Source: Ischnura elegans
Taxonomy: Eukaryota > Arthropoda > Insecta > Odonata > Coenagrionidae
Reading direction: 5' to 3'
Length of the DNA stretch: 64,000 bases
NCBI RefSeq assembly: GCF_921293095.1
Contig: NC_060253.1
Span: forward strand, 83,427,992 to 83,491,991
Made by a program: the position numbers and the translations under genes. A model generated the notes under the pieces. That model had not been told where the DNA came from, did not search any database, and was given only the letters and a program-made list of their open reading frames with translations. Every line of letters starts with the position of its first letter. The first letter of the stretch is position 1. This document shows, in pieces, positions 57,901 to 64,000 of this stretch.

Positions 57901-60900
57901 GCTACTAGTGCATGCAGTTTAGTTTTGGTACATAAAGCTGACACCCCCTAAGTAAGAGGTAAATTAGCTCTTTGAAGTTAAAAAGTGATCTAACTCCATT
58001 ACAAAAACTCCCAATAATCTATTGAAACAATAAACTTGCAAATAGTACCCAAATAATCTCAGTAAAATTCTTATAAAGACTAGCTTACCTCTTATCAGAA
58101 TTCTTTACAAACGGCCTCAAATTTCATAGAAGTTGTAGTCACCACTGAAAATGAGCAACTGCCAAGGAACTATTGACTCTGCTGCCAAATCAACTGTGTT
58201 TGCAACAAAGTAACATCTTGATGATTAGTTATGTGGATGAAGGTTACAATGTAAGTGCCCTAGGTTCTTCTTATTACTAAGTAAGGAAATGGGGGTCAGC
58301 TACTGGTTCAGGGTCAGGCATTGGTACATTTACCTTATAGCTGTTATGTAAGATTTCACTTTTTCCCGGCGTATGATGGCGGTGAATTCTTCTCGGGTTT
58401 CCATCCGGGTGAGCTCCATCTCCATCGCTGCCGACGTTTCGATAGAATCCTTTTCTATCGTCATCAGGGCCGATGATGCCAGTAGGAAAGTGCCAGGTTT
58501 ATATATCCTCGGTCGTTATGTTGGGTCGTTCTGATTGGCGGAGAAAGAGTGCGCTTTTCCCGCCACTTTCAAAATCGGGTTCCATGCCTTACTTAAGTTG
58601 AAACCCTCGTCTCTGTTGAAGTTTTTCTTGGAGAGTCGTATTTCAATTGCCTCCTTGGTGAGACGATCCCAGTAGCCGCTGGAGTAGCAGAGCATTTTGG
58701 TGTTTTCCCAGCGAATCGCGTGGTCGAGATTGATGGCGTGCTCCGCAACCGCCGATTTCGATGGTTGGCACAGCCGGAGATGACGCTTATGCTCTTTGAT
58801 TCGGGTCTCGATCGTTCTTCCCGTTTCACCGATATACTCCTCACCACACTCGCATGGTATGCTGTAGACACCAGGCATTTTCAGTCCTGCAGGGTCTTTG
58901 GCACGGACTAAGACTTGTCTTAGTTTTTTGTGAGGCAGATGCACTGTCCGTATACCCGTATACGACCGAGGATATATAAACCTGGCACTTTCCTACTGGC
59001 ATCATCGGCCCTGATGACGATAGAAAAGGATTCTATCGAAACGTCGGCAGCGATGGAGATGAAGCTCACCCGGATGGAAACCCGAGAAGAATTCACCGCC
59101 ATTATAGCTGTTATTTTAACATACTGATTTAATTACATCAAGTTCCTGGTTGAAACTTGAATCAATCATGGGGATACAAAGTAGTCTGTTTAACATAGAG
59201 TTAATGCCCACAATCTTGTGGGAGTATAAAGGATGGTTTGAGTCTGCGGGGATAAGTACATACATCCATAAAGGTAATTATCTGGTAGATTGCGAAGTCA
59301 TGTTTGCCTTCTTTGAGTGAAATCGTAAGATCTAGGAAGTGGATTGAGTCACCTCCAAGTTTACTTCTCAATATCCTCATGGAATATATAGATGAAAATA
59401 GCGAAAAGCAGTTGTTCACATTTTTGACCGTGTTCCACCATTTTCAAAAAACTGGAAAATACTCACAGTGAAGTTTTCTCGGGTTTCACACCGGGTCAGG
59501 TCCTCCATTTCTCCTTCCAACGTTTCGATGAACAGCTCGCCCATCGTCTTCAGGGATTCAGGAATCCAATACCAATTCCTCAAAATCTCGGGGTATATAT
59601 ACATAATTCTGAGGTTGAGGGCGGTTCAGCGTCTCCTGATTGGCTGCCAGTCCCCTCGTATTTTTAGGAGGTGGTCCCATATGTGGCTTAAATTATAGCC
59701 GCAGTCTCTGTTGATGTTATTTCTGTTTTTCCGAATCTGAATAGATTCTTTTACTACGTGGTCCCAGTACCCATTAGATCGACAGAGCAGCTTCGCTTCT
59801 TCCCAGTGAATCATATGATTCTCCAGGATGCTGTGCTCAGCCACTGCCGATTTTTCCAGCTGTCCTAATCTTAGGTGTCTGCGATGCTCTTTCAATCTCA
59901 TCTCAATAGTGCGGCCCGTCTCTCCAATGTAGGTTTTTCCGCATTCACATGGTGTGGCGTACACTCCAGCAATTTTTAACCCAGTTGGGTCTTTTGCCTT
60001 CACAAGTTGATCTCGTAATTTTGGTGAAGGCAAGTGAATGGTGTGGATATCAAACCTCTTCAGAATTCTAGAGATTTTCCCTGATATGGTGGAAATATAT
60101 GGGAGGTATGCCTTGGTCGTCGCAGTGGACTCTTCCTTTGGTGAAGTCTTGTTAGGGGTAAAGGCCCTTTTTAGGGCCAAGTCTATATGACGTCTGCTGA
60201 AGCCGTTCTGAGTGAAGGTTTTCTTCAGGTGTCCTATTTCTTTGCGGAGGTTATCCTTGTCAGGGATAGAGATGGCCCTGTGTATGAGAGTTGAGAGCAC
60301 TGACATCTTCTGGGAGGGATGATGGTGGCTTTTCTCGTTCAGGTAGAGGTCGGTGTGGGTTCTTTTTCTCTAAACACTATGTCCCAGGGTTCCGTCCCGT
60401 TTCCGGTGAATTAATATGTCCAGAAATGGAAGTTTTCCGTCTAATATTTCCGTGGAAAATACTAGGATTATACTTTGATATAGGGGTAATAATATACCGT
60501 TGAGGACCTCAAATACGGAATCCTGAAACCTGGAAAACCAGAATCTGGAACGGCTCACGGCTTACTTTGCTACATAAGTATCTATGTACAGGTGTCATAG
60601 GTGACCACATGTACACGCTTCACTATGGAAAAATACGAGTGATGAAACAAGTCATCAGTTTCACTCTCCTTTGATTATATGACTTAGAGAAATGGAGAAT
60701 TCGCCTGTCCTACTTTAAATCAAAGACGAGTTATTAAAAATGGGAAATATCTTTGGGAAGGCCCTCAAGACCAGAAATCCAGAAAAACCAGTAATCCAGA
60801 AACCCTTTGGTCCCAAGCTTTCCGGTTTTGAGGTCCTCAACTGTATATTTTTTGGCGTGCCTATTGTTTCCTTAAGTTTTTAATATAATTTTTAAAATTA

Positions 60901-61571
60901 AATTTCAATTTGATAAATTATAAATTAATCAATTTTTAAAATTAAATTTCAAACTTAGCATTTTAGTTTTCTGGAAAAAAAATTGAAGAAAAGCAGGATG
61001 GTAGAACATAATACCACGCACATTTTAAAATCAAGAAAACATTTTTACGAAAATAAAAACTGAAGATATGGTTGTAAAACGAAAATTTGTGTTTCAATTT
61101 TTTTGGAGGAATTTCTATTCTTAAGGCCTGAAACTTCGCGGAGACACAATTTTTGATGCCTGTTAAGTCTCAATTTTTTTTTTAATTTCTTGGGGCACTT
61201 TTCACCATCTTAACCTGCTAGACCCTACGTGAAAAATTGCCATCTCTCTTTTTCGTTAAATTGCTATCTGTGCACTGTCTTTTCCATATTTTACTATAAT
61301 CCTACTCAAATTCCTCTTTGTTGTAGATGTGATTGCTATATCATGCAGTCAATCAACTTGTCGATATTATGAGGATCATGTATTCTCTTCATAAGCTACC
61401 TCTTTAATTTCATTATATTCTCATAAATACTTTTTCCATTTCTTAGCATCCAAAGTTTCCGAGAACCCATGGGATTCTGAGTACAAGGACAAAATTAGCT
61501 CCCTTGGTGAGAAGATAATTAAGGAAAAACTTCATGAAACCAAATCTAAGGTCTCTAAGAAGAGAACTTGA
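51975..61571 (+). CDS. Uncharacterised 187-residue protein, four exons
   Basis: Exons 51975-52001 (ATG, MAGFHVPVQ), 52247-52489, 53318-53486, 61447-61571 (TGA). All junctions are GT-AG; phases 0, 0 and 1 join to one open frame, and AATAAA follows 34 bases after the stop. I do not recognise the family. Visible features: a Ser/His-rich stretch after FEHKCYYQLESYHREKSS, a small cysteine cluster CFCHECRRRK, a segment RPMFHEEDACFPVACLGRLE, and a charged Lys-rich tail (NPWDSEYKDKISSLGEKI, ending KVSKKRT). No signal peptide or membrane helix. The last intron, 53487-61446, is about 8 kb and packed with minus-strand transposons. Support is from splice structure and frame only. Confidence 0.75.
52847..53120 (+). 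mobile_element. TA-flanked MITE, GGGTAGTTTCC family, internally deleted copy 3
   Basis: 274 bp with intact ends and TA flanks, but missing about 390 bp of the middle relative to the other two copies. It lies in intron 2 of the uncharacterised gene. Confidence 0.85.
55216..55614 (-). CDS. C-terminal frame of the pogo transposase
   Basis: 132 codons overlapping the end of the 667-codon frame in another frame. GQECLISVMTMSGPSGWRWP, KKDAIWYDNNSVLGKI and the preceding acidic ITEYEEELFPGQ look like the C-terminal tail usual for this transposase type. The frames meet at a run of five Ts (GTGATTTTTGA), where loss of one T would join them, so this is probably one gene broken by an indel rather than two. 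Confidence 0.6.
   Translation of the reverse strand: MIFDSISANASSSNHDMPASADHRNDTSSDINNHSNNSLNINDYVITEYEEELFPGQILEKRKTKYGQECLISVMTMSGPSGWRWPEKKDAIWYDNNSVLGKINPPSAVNSRGVCLVPEVKQFKAKLSNKEL
55604..57607 (-). CDS. pogo/Tigger transposase, 667 residues
   Basis: An uninterrupted frame from ATG 57607. N-terminal psq-type helix-turn-helix (residues about 10-50, GIKTAARQFKVPKTTLLYKV), CENP-B-type second HTH (about 60-130, TWVLDMAKAGFPVS, GRKWYEGFLKRHP), then the DDE nuclease: first Asp in NMDESAF, second in FVDGHSSH, third in LLQPMDVAVF, with 35 residues between the last two by my count. The C-terminus is Lys/Glu-rich (KKKREENEKRANLKEERKKL), possibly a nuclear signal. It cuts and pastes DNA at TA sites. 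It could be taken for a CENP-B-like host gene, but the terminal inverted repeats with TA show a transposon. All three catalytic Asp and both DNA-binding regions are present. Confidence 0.92.
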   Translation of the reverse strand: MATPKSKILKYPEDDMVAAILAVKGGMGIKTAARQFKVPKTTLLYKVKGVYPEKRRMGPNTLLSKEEEKVLVTWVLDMAKAGFPVSKENFLASVARLARELRKEFKNEHPGRKWYEGFLKRHPNISLRVSQNLTRSRSDVTAVKVKSWFGEVSDYLEKSGNEDILKHPDRIFNMDESAFFLNPKGAKVLAKRGDKTIYNIVNNDEKECLTVLLAGNAAGFLAPPMVLYQYKRIPAEISSSIPKDWGVGCSDSGWMTSDTFYSYIANVFYPWAKDNVEFPIIIFVDGHSSHLSYHLSEFCKSVGIILVALLANSTHLLQPMDVAVFRTLKAGWKEHVLSWRLENQSQVLKRQNFAPLLNKAIMEKVLPNVLRSGFRKCGLYPWDSTFADSITEKNISPPKAYTNPDNHSLQKKNEEHLLFLERFIEKPTLELFKSVPEGKQWTGPLCDTSLFQVWKEMNLQVNSQSNHTERTEEQYFSDISIRNIGSSVKEVGDKLQPGKCYLEIQPFEEPVKLIDLQDAVSEPDNNEPSQSTTTQVSRITQVLDNDPVLTPGQNVDTCSAIGGGTNIHSTPDKEKECIPSPFKRALFWPEPKVQVTKKRKTEKIPSVVTSLQWQDYHKKKREENEKRANLKEERKKLKQVKANEKVLQKEKECKMQVKSKLKVKGDF
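58436..58467 (-). ncRNA. Hammerhead-like motif, PLE-1 left end
   Basis: Minus strand: CTGATGA, one C, stem GATAG/CTATC, then GAAAC. Established: type I hammerhead ribozymes occur in Penelope terminal repeats. The extra base between CTGATGA and the stem departs from the textbook core, so activity is unproven. Confidence 0.45.
58516..58944 (-). CDS. GIY-YIG endonuclease domain of PLE-1
   Basis: 142-codon frame, the C-terminal part of a Penelope polyprotein. GVYSIPCECGEEYIGETGRT gives the GVY...YIG core, followed by the Arg helix (IETRIKEHKRHL), AVAEHAINLDHAIRWE and EIRLSKKNFNRDEGFN with the late Asn. Cys-x-Cys after GVY is usual for PLE nucleases. It makes the nick used for target-primed reverse transcription in complete elements. 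No RT precedes it here, so it is a remnant, although the domain frame is intact. Confidence 0.85.
   Translation of the reverse strand: MHLPHKKLRQVLVRAKDPAGLKMPGVYSIPCECGEEYIGETGRTIETRIKEHKRHLRLCQPSKSAVAEHAINLDHAIRWENTKMLCYSSGYWDRLTKEAIEIRLSKKNFNRDEGFNLSKAWNPILKVAGKAHSFSANQNDPT
59011..59042 (+). ncRNA. Hammerhead-like motif, PLE-1 right end
   Basis: The mirror of 58436-58467 on the plus strand: CTGATGA, C, GATAG/CTATC stem, GAAAC, then GTCGGC. Same caveat on the extra base. Confidence 0.45.
59522..59553 (-). ncRNA. Hammerhead-like motif, PLE-2
   Basis: Minus strand: CTGAAGA (one change from CTGATGA), C, GATG/CATC stem, GAAAC. The core change suggests a decayed or inactive form. Confidence 0.35.
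59626..60306 (-). CDS. PLE-2 linker and GIY-YIG endonuclease
   Basis: 226-codon frame. MSVLSTLIHRAISIPDKDNL is the conserved segment after the RT thumb in PLEs; a helical stretch follows (GFSRRHIDLALKRAF), then the nuclease AGVYATPCECGKTYIGETGR, IEMRLKEHRRHL, AVAEHSILENHMIHWEEAKL and NRDCGYNLS. All expected GIY-YIG landmarks are present. Upstream RT sequence is in another frame, so the polyprotein is broken. Confidence 0.85.
   Translation of the reverse strand: MSVLSTLIHRAISIPDKDNLRKEIGHLKKTFTQNGFSRRHIDLALKRAFTPNKTSPKEESTATTKAYLPYISTISGKISRILKRFDIHTIHLPSPKLRDQLVKAKDPTGLKIAGVYATPCECGKTYIGETGRTIEMRLKEHRRHLRLGQLEKSAVAEHSILENHMIHWEEAKLLCRSNGYWDHVVKESIQIRKNRNNINRDCGYNLSHIWDHLLKIRGDWQPIRRR
60497..60843. 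mobile_element. Tigger-like MITE
   Basis: 347 bp, ends CCGTTGAGGACCTCAAA and (rc) CAGTTGAGGACCTCAAA, TA outside each (60495-60496, 60844-60845). Degenerate CCAGAAATCC-type repeats inside. Non-coding; it truncates PLE-2. Confidence 0.8.
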
Positions 61572-61604
61572 TTGTCAAACCTATAAAAATGCAAAGTGTT
61601 TCTT

Positions 61605-61610
61605 AATAAA
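61605..61610 (+). terminator. Polyadenylation signal of the uncharacterised gene
   Basis: AATAAA 34 bases after the stop codon at 61569-61571. Confidence 0.75.
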
Positions 61611-61978
61611 ACTGCCATTTGCCATGAATTTCAATTGCTCTTCACTATTTATTCATTATTAAAGCAAAAACCCTGTGAAAACATATTATTACAAGTCCTC
61701 TTCATTTGCTGTTGCATTTGCTGTTAGTATAACTTCTTTCATGTTTGATGGAATTGGAAGTGACTCGCATGTAATGCCTTTGAGACTGCAGGTTAGATGA
61801 TAAGGCCATAACAAGAAATATTTTGGGGCAGGGTGTTTAATTGGAGGGGCGAATGCATTCTTTGGGGTCTATATGAATTGGGTTAACACGCAGTACTTCC
61901 CAAGCAAGGCGTGGGAGGGTTGAAGGCATTGACTTTCCCCTCGTTATCATTTTGGAGACTGACATTACTGAAGCTTAA

Positions 61979-62785
61979 CCCTTTCCTGCTGGTGCCTACA
62001 GTTGGAAAATGTTTTACGTGCTACGAGTAGCTCAAGAATACATATTTTAAACCTCTCTGTACAGAGCTCTTTTTTTTGGTGGAGTTACCCTGTCCCTCAC
62101 ATTTGGGACCAATCTCAAAGATTTGGGCACCCCTCCCTTACCCCAGCCACTGTACTACACTCTCTAACCCTATCGTAGCACGAATCCATGGTCAACTTAT
62201 TCCATTACCAGTGTCTTTTTTTTCAACCAAAAATTGTTTTTGATTTTCAATAATTTACTCTTCTAAAGAATTATTAACTTTTTTTTAAGCATTGTGGAAT
62301 TTTAAACGAATTTCTAGCGTTAATAGCAACAAAGTTAGTTAATACAAGTTAACAATACTATAAGTGCAGAAGTCCGTTATTTTTAATGCTAAAATTTCGT
62401 TTAAAAATTTCTTACGCACAGAATTAACAAAATAAAGAATTCATTTCAAGAAATTTATAGTGTTTAACAAAATATACCACTGAAAAAACTATTGACAATG
62501 TAACCACTTTGCAACGGATTCCTGCAGAGAGGATGATCATAAATAAGAGGGAGGGTCGGGCTTAATTGCTGAGGAGAGGCCCTAAGGACTCACTAAGCTG
62601 GGTCTCAGTCCAAACCTGAATGCATCAGACAATTGCTACCTCAGCGGTCACTTCCCTTCCCTCGTATCATCCAGAACCGACGTCTGGTCGTTTACGTTGA
62701 AAAATCCGGGAGAGCTATACCTGAAGTTGGGTGTTCTGGGAGTGAAAATGCCCATCACCTCCACCCGACGTCCGGCACGAAAGGG
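61979..62785. mobile_element. piggyBac-like MITE
   Basis: 807 bp, ends CCCTTTCCTGCTGGTGCC and (rc) CCCTTTCGTGCCGGACG, flanked by TTAA on both sides (61975-61978, 62786-62789). No transposase. A similar lone end (TTAACCCTTTCATTG) follows near 63029. Confidence 0.75.
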
Positions 62786-63204
62786 TTAAAGTAAGAATGA
62801 CAATTTGATGAGGACTTTGCTAAAGGAGAATGCAATTGGGTAATCCATTACTGGATTTTATATCCAAACAAGCGGTAAAAGGTGTTCTTCCAAATAGGAT
62901 AGTCATCTTTTTTTTATTATTGCCAGTGGTTTTAGTGGTGTGTAAAAAATAAATAGTCTCATAAATTTTTTGTCTTACGATCCGTCGCATCCTCCTTAAG
63001 CTATTCATGGTGAAAAGTCGACTGCCTTAACCCTTTCATTGATGAGTTCATAATATCACAAGCTCATATTGAGCAATTCTCCACTTCTCATCTACTCCTT
63101 CGGTTTGTGAATGGGCCTTGCATGGTTCTTAGTTGCTTTAGCAATTCCTCCCCTAAGTGAACGATACTCCCAGAATGAGCTTTTAGGCATGACTCATTTC
63201 TCTG

Positions 63205-63483
63205 CGATAGTGGGATAGAGAGGGGGGAAGTCTGGGGGTCCAGACCCCCAGACTTCCCCCCTCTCTATGCCACAGTACATATAATAACACAGTAAATTTG
63301 CTTCATAAATGAAAAAAAAATACTGAAAAATCATGACCTTACAAAAGATTGTTTGAAAATTTTATTTTTTCAAATAGAAAAAGTGTTAATATCAGTTAAA
63401 AACTTCTACTTTGTACCGTTTTTAACAAATTTTCCCTTTTGGTTTTAGACCCCCTCTAAACAAAATTCCTGGCTACCCAATTG
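63205..63483 (-). mobile_element. hAT-like element with duplicated end
   Basis: Right end on the minus strand, CAATTGGGTAGCCAGGAATT, with an interior like 13146 and 30167. The left end is replaced by the perfect palindrome 63215-63268. No target duplication found. Confidence 0.6.
63215..63268. repeat. Perfect palindrome, 26-bp arms, 2-base centre
   Basis: 63215-63240 and 63243-63268 are exact reverse complements (GAGAGGGGGGAAGTCTGGGG and its complement) around CA. Confidence 0.9.
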
Positions 63484-63729
63484 CTCCCCAAGTAGGATGT
63501 CGAGTGCTGGCCTTCGAGGTCTCAGGTGGTGCCCTCGCTGCTTAAGCAAATTGAATTCACATGGCACACAACCGCTGAATGCCGACGGGTGCCTGACAGT
63601 TGGTAGGAAGTCTTTGGAGGCATTCAGCCCTCTGTGAGTGCCTGCGGGGGTTTGGGTCGGACTTGGTCTGTTCCCAGACAGCATCAAATTCTGGTCTGCG
63701 ACGCTATGGAGAGAAAACAAAATTGCCGG

Positions 63730-63840
63730 GATTGGTGCAGGAGGTGGTAACTCCGAGTTATAAGCCCTTACCTTCCAAACGGAAGGTCATGGGATAGAGT
63801 CTCACCTCGTTATTGAAAGCATTATTCATTGGAAACCAAT
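63730..63840 (+). mobile_element. tRNA-derived SINE
   Basis: GGTGGTAACTCCGAGTTATA (A-box region), then CGGAAGGTCATGGGATAGAG (weak B-box region), resembling the SINE at 19739. Confidence 0.4.
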
Positions 63841-64000
63841 TAACACTTCCATTGGCTGTTTATTTTAAAAAGTCACACAAAAAGGACTTTTGAAATACCT
63901 TCAAATAAGTGAGAGAATCGTATGATCCTTTGCATAGTTGGTGGTAATTACCAAATCAGAAAAGGCGGAGAAAACATTAAAATCTAGATTTATTTGGATG

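Larger units (their letters stand above)
54796..58335 (-). mobile_element. Full-length pogo/Tigger-type DNA transposon
   Basis: 3540 bp. Inverted ends AGGTAAATGCACCAATGCCT and (rc) AGGTAAATGTACCAATGCCT continue as GACCC, with TA outside each (54794-54795, 58336-58337). Carries a 667-codon transposase on the minus strand and a second overlapping frame. Copies of (T/C)CTGACC/GGTCAG crowd both subterminal regions. It interrupts PLE-3. Confidence 0.92.
58348..59103 (-). mobile_element. Penelope-like element (PLE-1), short copy with inverted ends
   Basis: Inserted in PLE-3, flanked by TTATAGCTGTTAT-type repeats (TTATAGCTGTTAT after the pogo end at 58335-58347, and about 59102-59115). About 130-bp inverted ends (58376-58506, 58972-59102) each hold a hammerhead-like motif. 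Between them is a GIY-YIG coding block. The reverse transcriptase is missing, so this is a 5'-truncated copy. Confidence 0.75.
53930..59440 (-). mobile_element. Penelope-like element (PLE-3), split by two insertions
   Basis: Minus-strand pieces are 59440-59104, with RT C-terminal sequence (FLDLTISLKEGKHDFAIYQ, then NSMLNRLLCIPMIDSSFN), and 54795-about 53930, with a GIY-YIG endonuclease (SGVYDLTCDECNGVYVGQMG, FKTRVDEHKKK, SEHLIESGHNSDF). Between them lie a pogo element (54796-58335) and a second PLE (58348-59103). Removing both brings the RT and endonuclease parts together. A frameshift lies near 54410-54440. The 54050-54200 tail is G/A-rich. PLEs are retroelements with RT plus GIY-YIG nuclease. 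Confidence 0.8.
59441..60496 (-). mobile_element. Penelope-like element (PLE-2)
   Basis: Minus strand: RT C-terminal sequence (STEILDGKLPFLDILIHRKR, 60495-60370), a frame break, the linker and GIY-YIG domain (60306-59626), then an untranslated end with a hammerhead-like motif (59522-59553) and TATA-rich sequence. The 5' side is cut by the MITE at 60497. A different subfamily from PLE-1 and PLE-3. Confidence 0.8.

Overview
The window looks like nuclear DNA from an arthropod, most likely an insect with a large, transposon-rich genome. The support is AT-rich sequence, short exons in kilobase introns with ordinary GT-AG (and one GC-AG) splice sites, orthologues of conserved animal genes, and abundant Penelope-like elements, pogo/Tigger, hAT, Harbinger-like and tRNA-derived SINE sequences. 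I cannot name the species.

Four protein-coding genes are supported, all on the + strand: (1) the 3' part of a NOSTRIN-like F-BAR/SH3 gene, 11 exons, 269-12605, beginning before the window; (2) a complete Rab18 GTPase gene, 5 exons, 18291-22218; (3) a complete beta-sarcoglycan gene, 7 exons, about 30994-46998; (4) a complete small gene of unknown function, 4 exons, 51975-61571, 187 residues. All splice phases join without breaking the frame. The genes are functionally unrelated (membrane and actin trafficking, vesicle/lipid-droplet trafficking, muscle membrane complex, unknown) and there is no sign of an operon.

Nearly everything else is mobile DNA. 1-13 kb: NOSTRIN introns with hAT-type MITEs (8-bp target duplications), tRNA-derived SINEs, a pogo-like MITE and two palindromes carrying hammerhead-like motifs. 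13-18 kb: a hAT-like element split by a pogo-like element that itself holds 72-bp hairpins, followed by a decayed LINE. 23-30 kb: a 1.9 kb inverted-repeat element with a nested MITE, two nested TTA-flanked Harbinger-like elements and a 1.55 kb mariner-like element. 32-45 kb: beta-sarcoglycan introns with a nearly complete antisense LINE and several MITEs. 53.9-60.8 kb: the last intron of gene 4 holds a Penelope-like element broken by an apparently intact pogo/Tigger transposon and by a second Penelope-like element, with a third Penelope-like element beside it. 62-63.5 kb: a TTAA-flanked MITE and a perfect 26-bp-arm palindrome.

I see no novel defence system, virus or gene cluster. The most noteworthy items are the nested Penelope/pogo locus with a nearly intact transposase, repeated hammerhead-like motifs, the uncharacterised 187-residue gene, and unusual residues in Rab18.
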